Counted from the stretch's first letter, positions 38,001 through 52,068 are shown. The stretch: DNA of 64,000 nt from Mesaphorura yosii (GCA_009869945.1 WIXG01000071.1:124001-188000); one strand, 5' to 3'. Numbers and translations: made by a program. The notes: a model not told the origin generated them from the sequence alone.

Positions 38001-41000
38001 CATTGCGAGCAGCATTTAAAACAGCAATACAATCGTAGAGGCAAGACCAGTCTCAGTCTTTAGCACACGCAGTACAAGTACACTGTTCGCCGTATTCCAT
38101 CATTATAATAATCATAGTAATAATGCAGGCCTCATTAATTCATCCAGAGGAAGAATAGTCATGCTACACATTAATGTGACGGACTTGTTTAAAATGTTGT
38201 TGCAATGCAGCGACGCGATGGCTATGGCAATGGGTCGGTCGTCGTTCTATCCCATGCTCCTGGCTTTGGCTTGGCTGGTCCTGATGATGATAGTTTTGAC
38301 CTTGGAATATTTGTTAACGTAACGTAAGAAGTCTACGGTACGAGACAAGACGAGAATGAGAGTGAGATTCGACAGTTTGAATTAGTTCCAGATATCAACC
38401 AAACAATAATAATGAAATATACAAGTTTTGAGCGAGCTGAGCACAGAGCAGGCAAGGCACTGCATGCATGCAATGTACCAGTGCTTGCTTCTTTTGATTT
38501 TAATTTTTCTCTTATTTAAACCAACAGTACAGCACAGCACGGGCAGTGAAAAGGAATTAAAGTCGAATCTTATGTAATTCACTTCTATTTACATGCCACG
38601 TCGTGCCAAGCCAAGTCAGCACGGAGCAGGCAGGCTCACATTGAAAGATCCGAGTCTGTTATTATTCTACAGAGAATGAGCGCTGCGACTATTATTAGTA
38701 TAACCAATTTGTTCCACTTAAAAATTTTTCGAATTACAACTTTAGTTTTCTCCTTCGCTTCAGCTTTTGGTGACCTGAACTCCGAGCACTGCAGAATGCA
38801 ATGCGGAGCGATGCGGTGCTTTTCCACGTACATCCTCTTGAATTCATAATTCAAACCTCAACGATGGCTCTTCAGCTGAGCTACGCGAGCCATGCTCGCC
38901 GTTGTCTTGTAAGCAACGCTTTGCTGCAGCTCTCAAGGGCCCATTAGAAAATATTACTCGGTTGTTGAAATGAATTTCAATTAACTTTTATTTAAGGTGA
39001 AGCTGTTACCTTCTTAAGCCTTCCGAGCTGTGAGCGCAGTCGAGACATGAAGCCTATAAATCTTTCTTAATAAAAAGAATCGCGTACGCATTGTGCTGCA
39101 GCGGGCACCGCAGAAACTGATTTCAGACAAGCGAATTCATTCCGTCGTCGTCAACCACTCATCCAGGCTTGTCACAATTTAATTCAATTTTTAATGTGAC
39201 GATTAAATTATTGCTGTGCTACAAAAATACGAGAAATTTATCGCCGCAGTCGCAACGCATGTCACTCTCGGTACACATGCAATCCTCGTTTTCAATCTTG
39301 TACCAGAACAAGAACGAAAAAATCTTAATAAGCATTCACGAGAACAAAAAGTTCAAACCCACTTGAGGCTTACAAAAAAATGATACAAGCTGATGGCATA
39401 TTAAAATATGGGTTCGGTTTCAGCGTATTTGCAAAAACGAGTTTGCCGTTGGGTTTGGCAGTGGGATTGGAATGGAATGGATTGGAACAGGATCTCGATT
39501 CTCGAAACGTAGTGCATAAATTCTTATATGAATATACGGCTCGAATGATCATATTTGCCAAACTGGCATTTATCTACACACACATGTTCCGCATCGTGAA
39601 ATCGAAATAGAACAGCAGCAGCGCAGCGCGAGTAAATAGTACGATGTACGACGATCTTCGAGTTGTTTTGCTGTTGTTGACTGTTAAGAGATTGCATGTG
39701 TTCACTTTGTACCCGGTAAATGGTAAATGGCGAGCGCACGGTAGTAGTTGTGAATGTGAATTGTGAATTCGCAGAAAAGCCAAGTGAAAATGGCCAAGAC
39801 TTGACGTACAGTGCGCACAAAGAGTTGTTTTGCCAAAATTTAGTTTTACAATACAATTTACTCGATAAAAAGAGGCAGCAATATATAATACTTAAATACC
39901 CGCTCCCGAGCTCGGTCGTATCATGCTATCACCTTCATCGTGAGTGAATTGAGGTCTAGCTCCGTGTTTTCCAAATAATAATGATATACTTGAGGTTTTA
40001 ATACAATATAATAAAATTAGTCTTCTTCCACGATTTGTGCCGTGTCTGATGGAATAGTATTAAGATATATGGCAGACCTGGTTTAGCGTTTAACTGCAGT
40101 AGTAAGTTATTAGTCTTTACCATTCATTACATGCTACGCGATACTATCCAGCCAGCAGCTACTACATACATCATTCACAGCCGGCCACAGTGCTGCATGA
40201 CCTGGCTGGCGTGCATGGCATGCCACGGCGATCATCATCGTGATCGTGATCTTTTGATATAATACCTTCAAGCCAGTGCTGTGCCTCGCCTTCCACGGAA
40301 TCACACAAAAAATACTTGTATTTTTATTCAACTTAAAACTACAAATTCTCGCTCGTCTCGTTCTTTCTCCCACTAATAATATATTATTGTCTTACGTGTA
40401 ATAATGATGATGTGGCATGGGAAAGGAGAATAAAATACTACGCCACGATACTCCAAAAGTCAGGGTCGTAATTCAACTGAAACATTCTTAATGAATTATA
40501 CGGTACGAGCACGAGAACGAGAATAAGAATGCGACTAATAATAGCAGCGCAGCGGCGAATGACAGGACAGCGACAGGAGTTTGCGCACTAATTTGAACGG
40601 ATGAGGCTTGGTCTTGATTCTTGATTTTGCCCTTGCCAATTCTAAGCCGTGTGCATTGTCAGATTGCAAAATTTTGATTGAAGTTAGTAAATAGTAGTCG
40701 TATTCTGTACAAGCATATGGGAGATAGGAGACAAAGACTACAACTTCAATCTTCGCTGTTCACAAGCGTGTGTGCTAAAACTGCTTGAAGGCAGATTGAC
40801 TTTTTACCCGGATATTACACAATAACGATGCATCATGAACTATGAAATATTATTATTATGTCTACAGAACACAGCGTACGCGTACTCCGTACACTTGGTA
40901 TTGCATTGAACTCTTAAGTTTCAAAATTGACTTGAATATTGCATTTTGCCAGTGCATGCATACAGAAGTGTGCGAATACAAATACTCGAGTCTTGCGCGG

Positions 41001-42000
41001 CTCGAGGCTTGAGATGGTAATGGGAAGCAATAGGATGAAATCAGAAAGATCTCGTCGTATTATTAAGCACACATATGCTGTGCATATTTGCAATTCACTT
41101 CAAAGATTTTTCTAATATCGAACAAATACAGCGAGCTCTACATAAATACTGATGCAATAGTTCGAATATGTTTAATATTTATGCATGTTAAAATGAAAAA
41201 TCATTTTCTTCTGTCATAAAAATCTATCCTATAAATTATATGAACTTTTTCCATCCAAGTCGTATCTCACGCTTACCTTGTGCCTGTACAGTGCATGCTT
41301 TTCTCATCTCGTGTCAGAAAACTCCTAAATTCTCAAGAATGAGAGTTTTTAATATAAACGTAGCAAAATTGGGTAGCAAGAAAAACGATTCTGGCTCGCA
41401 GGCGACAAAGTACGATTGCGACAAGCATAAAGTACATGAAATTACGGCTATTTTAAAGAAATATGGTGAATTGAATTTAAAGAGTTCAAACAGATGCATA
41501 ATGTAAAAATTTGAATACAAAAATATTAACCTTTATGTTCACACTGGGGGAAAATTTCATTTCAAAGAAGATTCTCAGGCTTGTTCATCTTGGGTCTCTG
41601 GTGAACACTCAGCGTGTGCTTACATTTTTAAATGCGTATTGTAACTGGCTATTGCCGTAGCGTGGCCGTAGCCAAGCTATGGGATTTATGATTGGTATGT
41701 GCTCTTACTAAAGCCGGGCCTGAATGCTTGTATTTTGCTGAATGAGGTTAAAGGTCTCTCATTTACAAAGGAATTAAATTTAATATTGGTAGTTGAAAGA
41801 GAAGTTTCCTCTTCAAAAGGTCTCGGCGGGTACAACACCAGGCGAGAGCATGCAAAGTTCGAAGACTGCACAGCGCTCTTAACACTTGAAATCAAATGTG
41901 CTGTCATTACAAGCAATTTATTTTAATTCTCCGTCATTAGCTGGTTCAAGCGTAGTGTGGTTTAAATTCGCAAACTCACAGCTGGGCTGCATTGCATTGG
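32001..42000. other. Intronic sequence without a supported gene (32-42 kb)
   Basis: No exon could be supported. The longest unexplained open frame of the window is here (33020..33697, minus), but it starts at a TTG and has no known domain. TGCATGCA occurs at 32118, 37270, 37799, 38461, 38465 and 40953, and GTACGCGTAC at 40876. Confidence 0.5.
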
Positions 42001-45000
42001 CCAATGGTCATTCCCATTCCGCCGTTGCCTGTCGTTGACGTATCTTGATTTAAAATTCATAAATGATGAATTAATAAACCCAAACCACTCGACAACGGCG
42101 AGGACCGACGACGACGGGTAACGAGTTGCAAAAGCGAATTGGCACATTCAAGTGCTCTGGCAATTCATGGGAGATTAAGTTGATTTAATGCAGACCAGAG
42201 AACAGGACCGTGACGCCGGAGGTGGCATTAATAAAAGTTTGTGTTTCTATTCAATCAAATTTGTCTGAAGAGTTTCTGAAAGACAAGTTAAGGTCAATTA
42301 AAAAGGACTTTTGCCAGGCTATTTCACTTTGCACCGAGCCCTGTCACCAGACTGACCATGAAAAGTGCACTCGTTGAAAGGCACATCCTAAAGAATGCAG
42401 TTTGAGTGAGTCTGAACCTGAATTAATTTGTGAAACATGGATTCGCATTAGTGTTGAGTTAGCGAGCACGTAGTACGATGGGCAAGAGCGAGCGCAGCGA
42501 TAAAAATAGATTCGTTGACAGACAATCATTCGCCATGCAGATTTATTCTTCATTAAGCTACTTCTCTGGCTGCCAACGCGGACCATTCATAAGAAAAGAG
42601 CCGCATGAAAAGGAATTCTATTCAAATCTTCTTGAATCGCGGATTTAGCAATCGCAAAGCAGCGTTCAATTAATAAATTGTCTTGTCTGCATTCTTCTCT
42701 CTTCATTCCTTCACTTTGGTGCTCGGTCGATTGCAATCTAAATTCTCTGCAGCTACAGCGTACTGTGAAGCAAAGGTCCAGTCTATTAATATTGCAAGTG
42801 GCAAGGTGTCCTGTGTATTAGGTTTCAGTGCATGGCTGCACCAAATGGAGATTTGCCAAGCCCCATGCATTGTGCCTTATGCACCATTGCCATAATTATT
42901 TGCTACCAAAAAACAGACAATACATCACAAGTCAGCTTGGGGAATAAAGAGTCCATCACATCTTTCACGAGATCAAATGCAGTACAGGCGGAATATTATG
43001 TTACATTGTAATATATTGCCCGTGTGCCCGTGCATTGTGATTTGAAATTCTAGAAGCCTTTATATAGTCAACGTCGAGTCCGTGGCCGTGGCCATATCAC
43101 GGCTAAAGCAGTCAGTCATGAACGTGAACTGCTGACGAACGCAGAGTGCGAGATAGATAGACACATGCAATTAAGTATTATTATAGGCTCTTTTCTGTTG
43201 AAAAGAGTTGAGCTCACGGTCTATAATAGCATCTAATAATTCTCCTTTCAATGCATTTTTCAACAGCACAGGCTGGGTTGGCTCGGCATAGTTGCGCCAA
43301 GTTGAGCCTGTGCTCGTGCAGCACAGCGTTTTTTGTGTGTGATCTCCTGTCTGATGAATATCCTGAAAATCCTGATTCTGATTTGCACTGCATGGTTGCT
43401 ACCAGCACGACTTCATTTTCATTCTCCATTGAAGTCTTGTCGTCTCTTCGTCTCGCTTTGCTTTTGCTTCGCTTCGTGAAAAATATTCTTTCTCTCGCTC
43501 TCCTTGCCTCGCTATGCGCTTGTCTGTTCAAAACTAATGGGTAATCCGTGACCTTCATCATCAGCGGTAGTAGTACGACTTACGACTACGGCTCGGCGTA
43601 GCAGTGGAAGTGGTGAGGGAATACTTTGTTGTAGTCAGCAGAAGAATGATGAAAATGAATGAGGATTCATTATTGTGCTGCTAAGACTTTCCAACTTCAA
43701 CTCTTTCATGCACTTGGACTCGGTTGGTGTCTGGTTCGGGATTCCTTTCATGGGATAAGGATTTCCTTGTGTCATGCAATCATGCCATTCAGGCTGGGCC
43801 AGCCAACGTAAAACCCATACACAATTAATATTCTGCATATTCGCCTTTGCCTTTGCGCGAGCGCGCACTCTTTCCGTGTTTAGTGATTAAAAATAAATTG
43901 AATTGTAAATATGAAGCACTGCCACGAAGGCTTGGCTACACGATACAATTTTTCCGACGACTCCTTTTTAATATTCGCCAATATTGTGCTCACAGTACGC
44001 GGTATTATACGGAATATTAAGTGCACGAAATTAGATGACTGTTGCTGACATGACCATGCTATGCTTCATCTTAAACGAATCATCAATCTTTTCTTGCAAC
44101 ACAACAATGCAGTGCTGCGGCAGTGCGAGGTTCGCTCGGCGCTGAACGCTCTTGAAATCCACATGCTGTGTAAATGATAAGCATAAACTTTCGTGTTTCG
44201 GGAAATTCGACTTGGCTGCGCTGCGAGACATGCCTCATACATTGACTCTGGCACCGAGTCTCAAGTCTTGACAAAATCATTAAGAAAAAATATTAAATTC
44301 TCTCCTGTTTTTGAAGTGCATGTTGTTCTTAATGATGATGACGGCTTCAATTCACTTAATCTTCGTTCCTGCAACATGCATACACGAGTTAATCGATTAC
44401 ACAGCACAGCTTCGAGTAGTGCATCGGATTGCGGCTCGAAGTTCGCACCTTTTTGTGCAGTACATGTCTGGCATAAACGAATTCAAAAGGTTACTCAGAT
44501 GTAAAAGCAGTAGCGCAGCCGAGAGAATCTGATCGCATCCTACACAATTTTTGCAGTACGCCAACCGCATAGAAGAGGGTCGGTAATACTTGAATTGATT
44601 CGCCTGATTCAATGAACAGAAACAGACTTCTCAAATACTACAGCTACGGCCGAGTAAAATTTTCCATGCCACAGTCTTTTGTGAACTCACGCAGCAGAAA
44701 TAAAAAATGATGGCGTAAACGCGTAAACATTGGCAGGATTTGCACAAAGCTGCTTAAGAGTTGCTTATTACCACTACTTAAGTCTTCTACCTGTCTGTCT
44801 ATTCTATTAACATGTACGACATCAGCAGCAGCAGCCAGAGGATGTTGTGCATAAATGATTTTCCAGTCAACCAGAAGATTTACATACACACACAGAACCA
44901 TGAATCATTATGTCAAGAGTGAGCCAGTTCGCTCGGTGCAGAAGATGAAATCAAGTTGAAAAGACGGTTGATGGAACTCGAACGAAGCAAAAAATGTGAC

Positions 45001-48000
45001 GTAAACGTAAACTATGAACTTTAATTTGTTCCTTGATGCTTAGCTAGGCTGAAATCCTTCAGATAAGTTACAAAAATTCTTTCGCAAGTAATTTTATTCA
45101 TAAAATCAAGTCAACGACAGGTAATAATCGTAATTTCGGCTCAGGACGCGTCATCCACTCTCCACGGACTGTGTAACACGATACGAGAAAGGCTTAGGGA
45201 TGAACGAGTTGGCACTGACATCGAGATCAATTTTCAAGACGTGCTGATGTAGAACGCAGTATGAAGATGAACAAGTGGGAATTCATGTGCGAGCGCACAT
45301 TCTTGCGTAGTCTACCTGAGCCACCACGTAGCCACGATCGCCAGCGAGATGAGTATACATTGTTGTGTCTCCACTATGCGAACACGCGGAGCGTAGTACG
45401 CTAAATACGATTCAGCTGGAGGGAGAAAAGATTCCTTCACTGCGTACTGCCTGCCTCGCCTTACACTTTGTAGTAATGATAATACGCAGTACGCATTCAG
45501 TCCCAAAAGAGTTTGTATTCTTTTCCTTTATAATTCCATCTTGTCTCTTCATAATCATCATCATTGTTCATATCTCTGCGATGACGATGGCCAAGTCAGG
45601 CTGAATCGAAATACTCGAGTCTACTCTTTCTTCGAGGCTCTTCCATATCATTATTCTTCTCTTTATTATTACAGAGAAATGATAATAATAATAACGCATT
45701 GCTATTTCGATTGCCTTGCCATGCCAGTGTTCAGGCCGGCTCTTCTCGTCCACCGAGCCGAGTCAACCCTTTCATTCATTCATCGGATGGATAATAAATG
45801 GAAAAAATAATGTGGAGCCCGGCGAACGAAGACGTGGACAGGTATCCAAGTACTTTTTATACGGCGTACCACAATTTGGCTTCGGTTTGGACAATCTGAA
45901 TAATAAGAATGATGAATTTTGTATAAACCAGTGATCATAATAATACACCTTTGTGCGTGGTTCAGCTACTCAAGAATACAAGGCGAGACAAAAAATACGT
46001 TCGAATAGTTTGGTGGTGTGCAGCACGTTAAGTTTCGTTTCATGAATAAATGGTCTGCGTAAGCATTCGCATGTGTACCTGCAATGCCTTGCACAATACA
46101 GCAGCAACGAGAGCACGGGAACGAAATAATGAATTGACCAAAAAATAGTTGACGATGAATCTGCATAAAATATTTCTAATCTCCTTGCTGTGCTGCGCTG
46201 CGATGGTCTGCTTTTCTTCGACCCATCATCAAGAGCGCAAACACCTCCGGCTGAGGACGAGAACTCGACCACAATGCAGCGCACTGCAATGCAATCTGAA
46301 GTGACTTTCATGTTTAATTATCTTGCGCATTTTTGTCTCAAGTATGTGTGGTAGGACGGACTGACCTTGAGCTGGCGCTTGCCATATCTCGTCGCAATCA
46401 ACTGACCAACCGTGCCGAAGTTGTACAGCCGGAATTACAGGGAAAGCAAATCGATACATTTGAGGCCCCATTTGTCTCTGGCCCAAATTACAACAGAAGT
46501 TCCGCATGACAGAATTCCAATTGCATAAATGTAAAGGCGACGGCGATTAAATGTTAAAACTTTCCGCTTAGCAAGAGCGAACGTTGAGACATGGCGATTA
46601 CCGGCGCGATACGATCTCGGACAAATACTGCACGGTATTGATTTAATGAAAGACCAGCGAGCGATGTTCTAGAAATATGCAGGGGCGAGCCAAACCCGGC
46701 AATAAGCATACACGTACGGCACCTTGCATGTAAAATTTTTCCAAACATGCATCCTTAATTTTATGACTTGGATTCGCGCTACGCTCTCTGCTTACTGCTG
46801 GCTACGGATTTTGCACTCGCTGGCGAGCTTGTGGCATTATTAAATGGAACAATGCAAGGAATGGGAGGGAAAAATTGGGCCACGAAAGAACGGAGCAGGA
46901 GAAATTGTAGTAAAAATGCAGAAAGGCCAACAGACAAAAGAAATGGTTCGAAATGGCTTATTTGTTGAGAGTTCCCATTCGAGCGTAAATGTGGAGGCCA
47001 ACCTAAACTGCTCTCGTCTCTCCGACTTGTGCAAAGTGCAGAATGCCGTGGCTGTAGAAAAGAACGAGCAAAAGTCAAGATAGAGTGGAATTCAATATGA
47101 ATGGTCACATAAATTTTTAATGCCATAAAACGAAATCGTGATCGTGGCAGCGCAAAGCGAAGGTTTTTAGGTGAAGCTGTTATATTTTACGTATTCCTTT
47201 CTTATCGGCTTCACTTTACACTGGCGGTGCGGAGCCGGTGGTGCTACAGTGTAATATCACGCACTACTTATTACTAATACTGCAACTAAATGTGAATGGG
47301 TAGTAATAACTGGCGAAGAGGTTCTTGACGACGATGTGGCCTGCCCGTCGGAGGGCATTGGGCCGGAGAAATAGAATTTGCACTGCGCCGGAGGTCTAAA
47401 GGAAGTAAAAGCAGTATCGGCTGAGAATTTCCGGAAGATTGCAAATCCCATTGCCATTGCAATATTCATATTCCCTGACGCCATGCCATGCCACACCACG
47501 CACAGTCAGGCTAAGCATTTGCGAAAAGTACACATTAACTGTTCCATGGACTCAGACTCAAAGGCCAACTCAGACAGCCACCGCCACACCGGCGTGTGTG
47601 AATGCAAATGCTAAGTTAACATTTCCTTTTCGGATGAATGAATGTAAAAGAGCTCCTGCCTTGCTTGCTTCAATACACGGAGCGCGGGAGAATGTGTACT
47701 AAAGATAAAATGCCAATTCGGGAAAATCTACGGTAGTAGCGTGGAATATTAGTTTGCAGATAAGACAGCCTTTTGCACTTTGCCTGATACTTGTTCAAAA
47801 CTGCTGCAGAGTCGCGTCATTACGCGCAAAGGCAATGGCTACAACGTATTATGAGTTACTGCTTCTGGAAGACGGAATTTCTTGCAAAGCCAAACTTCAG
47901 CTACTTGAAGGTAAATAATTAGTGAAAAGTGAAGCCAGTTGCGTCGCTCAGTTCTACTGAACACCGCAGTGCATTAATGGAATTGAAATAAATTCATTTC

Positions 48001-48640
48001 ATCTTAAATTAGAAACCAAATTAATTGTTATGAAAAAGTAGGCAATAAGGCAAGGCAATGGCAGTTGTAAATGGCAGTCTAGCCCGGCCTCGCCTGGCAA
48101 TGGAGCGTGGCATGGCATGAACTCCGGACTGAAGCACACCAAGTGCTGGGTGCCGTGCAGAGTGCGAGCGGGAAGAAGCCCAAGAAGTTTTAATTTGATA
48201 AATCATAATTAAGTTTCCTACTAAATCTTTTTCGTTCGGCTGGTCTTAGCAGCAGCAGCAGCGTTGTACACATACGGAAGCCTGGCCGCTTAGCCGGCTG
48301 CGGTGGTGGTGCTAATCAATATCGGACAGGCTGAAGCATGTATCTTCTTATTTGTATTAATACGACATTCAGGAAAAGTAAACCAAATGGACACAAATGT
48401 ACATGGCACAGGCGCGCAATGGCAGTGGTAATAATAATAACAAAGTGAGAATGAAACTCATTCTGACTTGTGAACTTTTTCCCATTTATTCTCGTGTTTC
48501 GTTTTTCGTATTTCTGCATTTGGGTTCAGCCGTTCGCTGACTGCCGTTCCGTTGCTTTTCCTTTCTTTTCTTGTACTTTTTCCTTTTTATTGATTAAATC
48601 TTGCTGCTCCTCGTGTTCTTACCACCACGACTGACTGTTT

Positions 48641-48656
48641 GCCATGCCGGCATGGC
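48641..48656. repeat. 16-bp perfect palindrome GCCATGCCGGCATGGC
   Basis: A GC-rich, exactly self-complementary sequence. The core ATGCCGGCAT recurs near 50273. Confidence 0.85.
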
Positions 48657-49746
48657 CCGGCGAAGCAATGCGATATGCGAACTGCACTGCAATGTGAGTC
48701 ACTCACTTCTCGCGTTCACAATAATGTCTTGCTACTGACGTGTTAGGTACAAGGTTTCCATTCCGGGTTTCCGCATGGGCAAAAATATAAATGAGATACC
48801 GGAGAATGCATCCCGACTCACTTGCTTCGTTCTCATATATAAATTGCACCTTTACAATAATTCATGATTACGATGCGAGCTCAAGCAAGCTGCAGGTTCA
48901 GTAATGGCAAAGATGATTTAGAACGTGAGCAGAGGCGTACGGTTGGACAGGTGTAATTGATAAGAGTGTAGCAGAGATGACGAGACCTGCCCTGCGCTCG
49001 GGCCCGGTGTCGGTTTCTGCTATAGACAGGGCTAGGGCCACAACATTTGCTGTGCTGCTGCTGGTACGAAAACTAATTCAGAGCTTACAATGCGAGAGTA
49101 AATTGCCTTGCTTAGTTTTATGAATGTAATCCAGCGCACAAGCTCAAGCGCACTCCTGTCTGCCGTCGCTTCGCCTTGCCTTGCTATTTTGGGGGTTTGA
49201 AATTGAATTTTGAAGAATTAAAGGAGCAGAGCAACAGCAACACAAGAGATGAGTATATTAATAAACTTGACAGGTTAATTAATATTTCTTTCCATCTCTC
49301 CTCTATTTCGATTCTCCGCTTGTCAGGCACGGCGATGGCACGGCACAAACCAAGTCAACTTTTTATGCAATCCTTTGTAGTGGTGCGGTGCGTCGTGCCG
49401 TGCCATTGCTGCGCTCAGCTCGATGCAGAATCAGCCTTTTAATATGAGAATATTAATATCTTACGATAATGTATCTCAGCATGGCCTAAATGTATTCATT
49501 TTCTGGATGGATGCTGCGATGCTGGTGACTAGGGCTAGACGGCTACCAACTTTAAATTTTGCGCTGCTCGTAGCCATTTGCAGAGCATTTTGGACTCTCT
49601 CACCCAACCTCGACGAGAAATCGTAATACTTTAATGCAATGCATCATTGCGGCATGGCACTGCGGCGGTAATATCGGTGCCATTTTTCTCTCAACTCAGG
49701 AAAGCCCGGCTAAATGTTGCCATTTACTCTGGCTACGAACTACGAA

Positions 49747-49771
49747 GCCTTGCCTTGCCTTGCCTTGCCTC
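49747..49771 (+). repeat. (GCCTT)n pentamer tandem repeat
   Basis: Four exact GCCTT units plus most of a fifth (GCCTC). Single and double copies of the word occur elsewhere, for example near 49164. Confidence 0.9.
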
Positions 49772-51096
49772 CTTAATCCCAAGCCTTTCCAGTAAAAATG
49801 TTGTCTTTTATTTTGTATCAAGAAACTTGTACTTGTACCGCTGAGAAATATAATACAACAAAAATACACTGCTGCGAGCTGCCTTTCGCCAGGTATCGAT
49901 CCACGTTCAGGTTCCTTTTCTGCGCTGGTGGCATTGCAATAATGCGAGAGAATGGGGACGGGAACGAGTTTGGTTAGTGCCTACTTTGTGGCCGGCATGC
50001 CGTGCCCATTGCGAAAAATGGAATCTTGTTTTATGTTCGTCCAGTGCACACGGGAAATCTGTGGTGTGGCTACAAGAAACACATTACATGTTTTTCTAAT
50101 AAGTTTTTCTCAGAAACCCAGACCTGAAACCTGCGAGCGAGCGAGACGGCGTACTGCCAGCATCGCGCATCATACGCGATACAACTTTTTCACATAATAA
50201 AATTTATTCCATTTCTATTCTTGTCGACCTTGATAAATGACATAATAATACAATGCACGCAATGTGTGCCATGCCGGCATTCGGCATGCAGCAGTAAGAC
50301 GTACGAGGAAAATGTTGACTAGCGCTGGTCAATTTATTTGATGTTGGCTCAAATCTTGTGATATAGTTTTTAATCACCCAGCCGCCTACTATGACTGGCC
50401 TGCTTTAAGTTAAAGCAGACCAGTTGCAGTTTTCCTCAATTTAATTTAGCAATAATTAAGAAATTACGAGCCGCGGCTTAGATTTAATGGGACAAAGGAC
50501 GGGTCTAAGTGTGGAGTGGAGCTCAACCGCACTGTGTCATTAATTATGCAATAAATTCGCGTGGAAAGCGTTTACTATTTACGGATAAATCTTGAAAATT
50601 GAACAGCGCAGCGTAGGCGCAAAGCAAGAAGTGCTGAAGACTTGGTTCGGTCAAATACGATTTGCGGCAGTGTAAGTCTCAAAGGAGATGCGATCGGAAA
50701 ACTCGAAGAGTCACGTTCACGCGTTCACGGTTCACATTACGTTGCATTGAGCAAGACTCCATGCCCGCAATGCACCTACGCTGTGCCATTGCGGCCGTGC
50801 CATTTTAATAGCATCGTTATCATCTGCCATTACGCCATATTATTAATAGTTTCTATCGAAGAATTGCTATCGTCGCTACTTCGCGTCGTCGTGTTACAAT
50901 TTAGATGAGATCAACCATCGAGATCGTGTTACCGTCTACTACATCGCGTCGTAATCGCGAAATTCGATACCGGAAAATTTGAGATCTTTACAGCCAGCCA
51001 TAGCATTACTGTATCATCGCGTGCTATGCTAGGCTTCAAGGATGCAGCGTATAATGTGTGTGAATAGCGAACGGCGGCGGTGCAAAGAAAATGGTT

Positions 51097-51108
51097 TGTA
51101 CTTACTGT
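51097..51108 (-). other. Splice donor at the end of exon A
   Basis: The minus strand reads ACA|GTAAGTACA, a near-perfect U1-type donor. It leaves one base of a codon on exon A, matching the two-base start of exon B. Confidence 0.75.
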
Positions 51109-51184
51109 GTCGGTCGCCGGGAAGGTCGTTAGTGTCTCCGCTCTCGTCGTCGGACTCAGTGCCAGAATCGTGATCTTCTTGAGC
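51106..51184 (-). CDS. Short acidic coding exon (exon A) of the same minus-strand gene
   Basis: This 79-nt exon is bounded by a good acceptor (TTTCTCTTGCCGTATTGCAG ending at 51185) and a strong donor (ACA|GTAAGTAC, exon end 51106). Read in the open frame it gives 26 residues starting AQEDHDSGTESDDESGD and ending DLPGDRH, plus one extra base, A. That base plus the CA opening exon B makes ACA (Thr), so the two exons join in frame as ...PGDRH-T-MEHDENCEW.... The Ser/Thr-Glu/Asp clusters resemble casein kinase 2 target sites, a family-level inference. Its acidic, Ser-rich composition matches exon B, which supports joining them. Its length is not a multiple of three, so skipping it would change the frame entering exon B. 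It begins at an acceptor in phase 0, so an upstream exon must exist; I could not identify it above 51184. That the two exons belong to one gene is inferred from strand, phase and composition. Confidence 0.75.
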
Positions 51185-51210
51185 CTGCAATACGGCAAGA
51201 GAAAGGCGCA
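51185..51210 (-). other. Splice acceptor of exon A
   Basis: The minus strand reads CCTTTCTCTTGCCGTATTGCAG|GCTCAAG: a pyrimidine-rich run ending in TGCAG. It shows that exon A is not the first exon. Confidence 0.7.
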
Positions 51211-52068
51211 TTATTAATTAACTTGCTCTACTGCATACGTAGGTTGTACGGTAGTCGTTTTAATAAAACATGGCGAAGCAGCGCATTAGCATTAGTACCA
51301 GGCATTAGTATTAGGATTCAGAACAGAGCTAAGCTAAACTCCTGCTCAGTGCTCGCGTTAGAACGCGCAGAACTCCGCTTTGCACGCGCTCATATCGTAC
51401 AGGATGTTAATCCATCTTGTTCTTTCTCATTTATCATAAGAAAATATTACAGAGCGCAGTGCACACAAGGCGAGTACAGTCGCACGTCTCGAGAACATAA
51501 AATATTCCCAGGTTGCAGTCCACTTTCTTAAAAATGTGTCACGCCAGGCCACGACTACGACTTTGGACGTGCTGCTGCCGGTCTCGCTGAACACAGGCTT
51601 CGCCAGGCGGCTTGTACTGGTAGTAATCATGCAACGAGTCCCCGTTCCCAGAGCGAGCACGAGAAGTACAGAGAAAGTAGTGAGCTAAGAGAAAGAAGAT
51701 TAACATCATTTAATCCAGGACTCCAACAACAAGCCCGGCACCGCACTGCACAGCACGGAAGGCAGGCACAGCACTGAAGCCAGTCATAATATAAAGTAGG
51801 TTGCTCGTTCCTCTCCTGGCATTGCCGGCGAGGCAGTCTTTCGCTTTAAACTTTTTGTGAAGCCATTTTGTGTAGCTCATTCTACATACACAAGGTGCCA
51901 TTAAAATTGTACTACAAGTTTACTCACTCTACGTGCACTACAAAAATATCTCGTATATTACTCCAGTAGCTCTACCGCCACTGGCTTGCTGCAAGTATAT
52001 TGAAAGATTTAGGAGTCAGTGCTTGCTTTTCTCCAGCAGCATGGCCAAGCGGTCTCAGCCAGCCTACC

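Larger units (their letters stand above)
2488..51105 (-). other. Inferred 48.6 kb phase-1 intron between exon A and exon B
   Basis: The stretch between the donor at 51105 and the acceptor at 2488 is 48,618 bp. No exon with convincing splice borders and coding character was found in it on either strand, although a short exon could be missed by eye. It contains no recognised transposon coding sequence. It is rich in short degenerate repeats and palindromes, listed separately. Introns of this size in animals often belong to developmental regulators and hold enhancers; that is general knowledge and not something the sequence proves here. RNA evidence would be needed to exclude intermediate exons. 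Confidence 0.6.
42001..51105. other. Intronic sequence without a supported gene (42-51.1 kb)
   Basis: No exon could be supported. The stretch has a 16-bp palindrome at 48641..48656, a CCTTG pentamer array at 49747..49771 and AATAATGCGA at 49938. Short CTG, CAT and AAT repeats are scattered through it. Confidence 0.5.
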
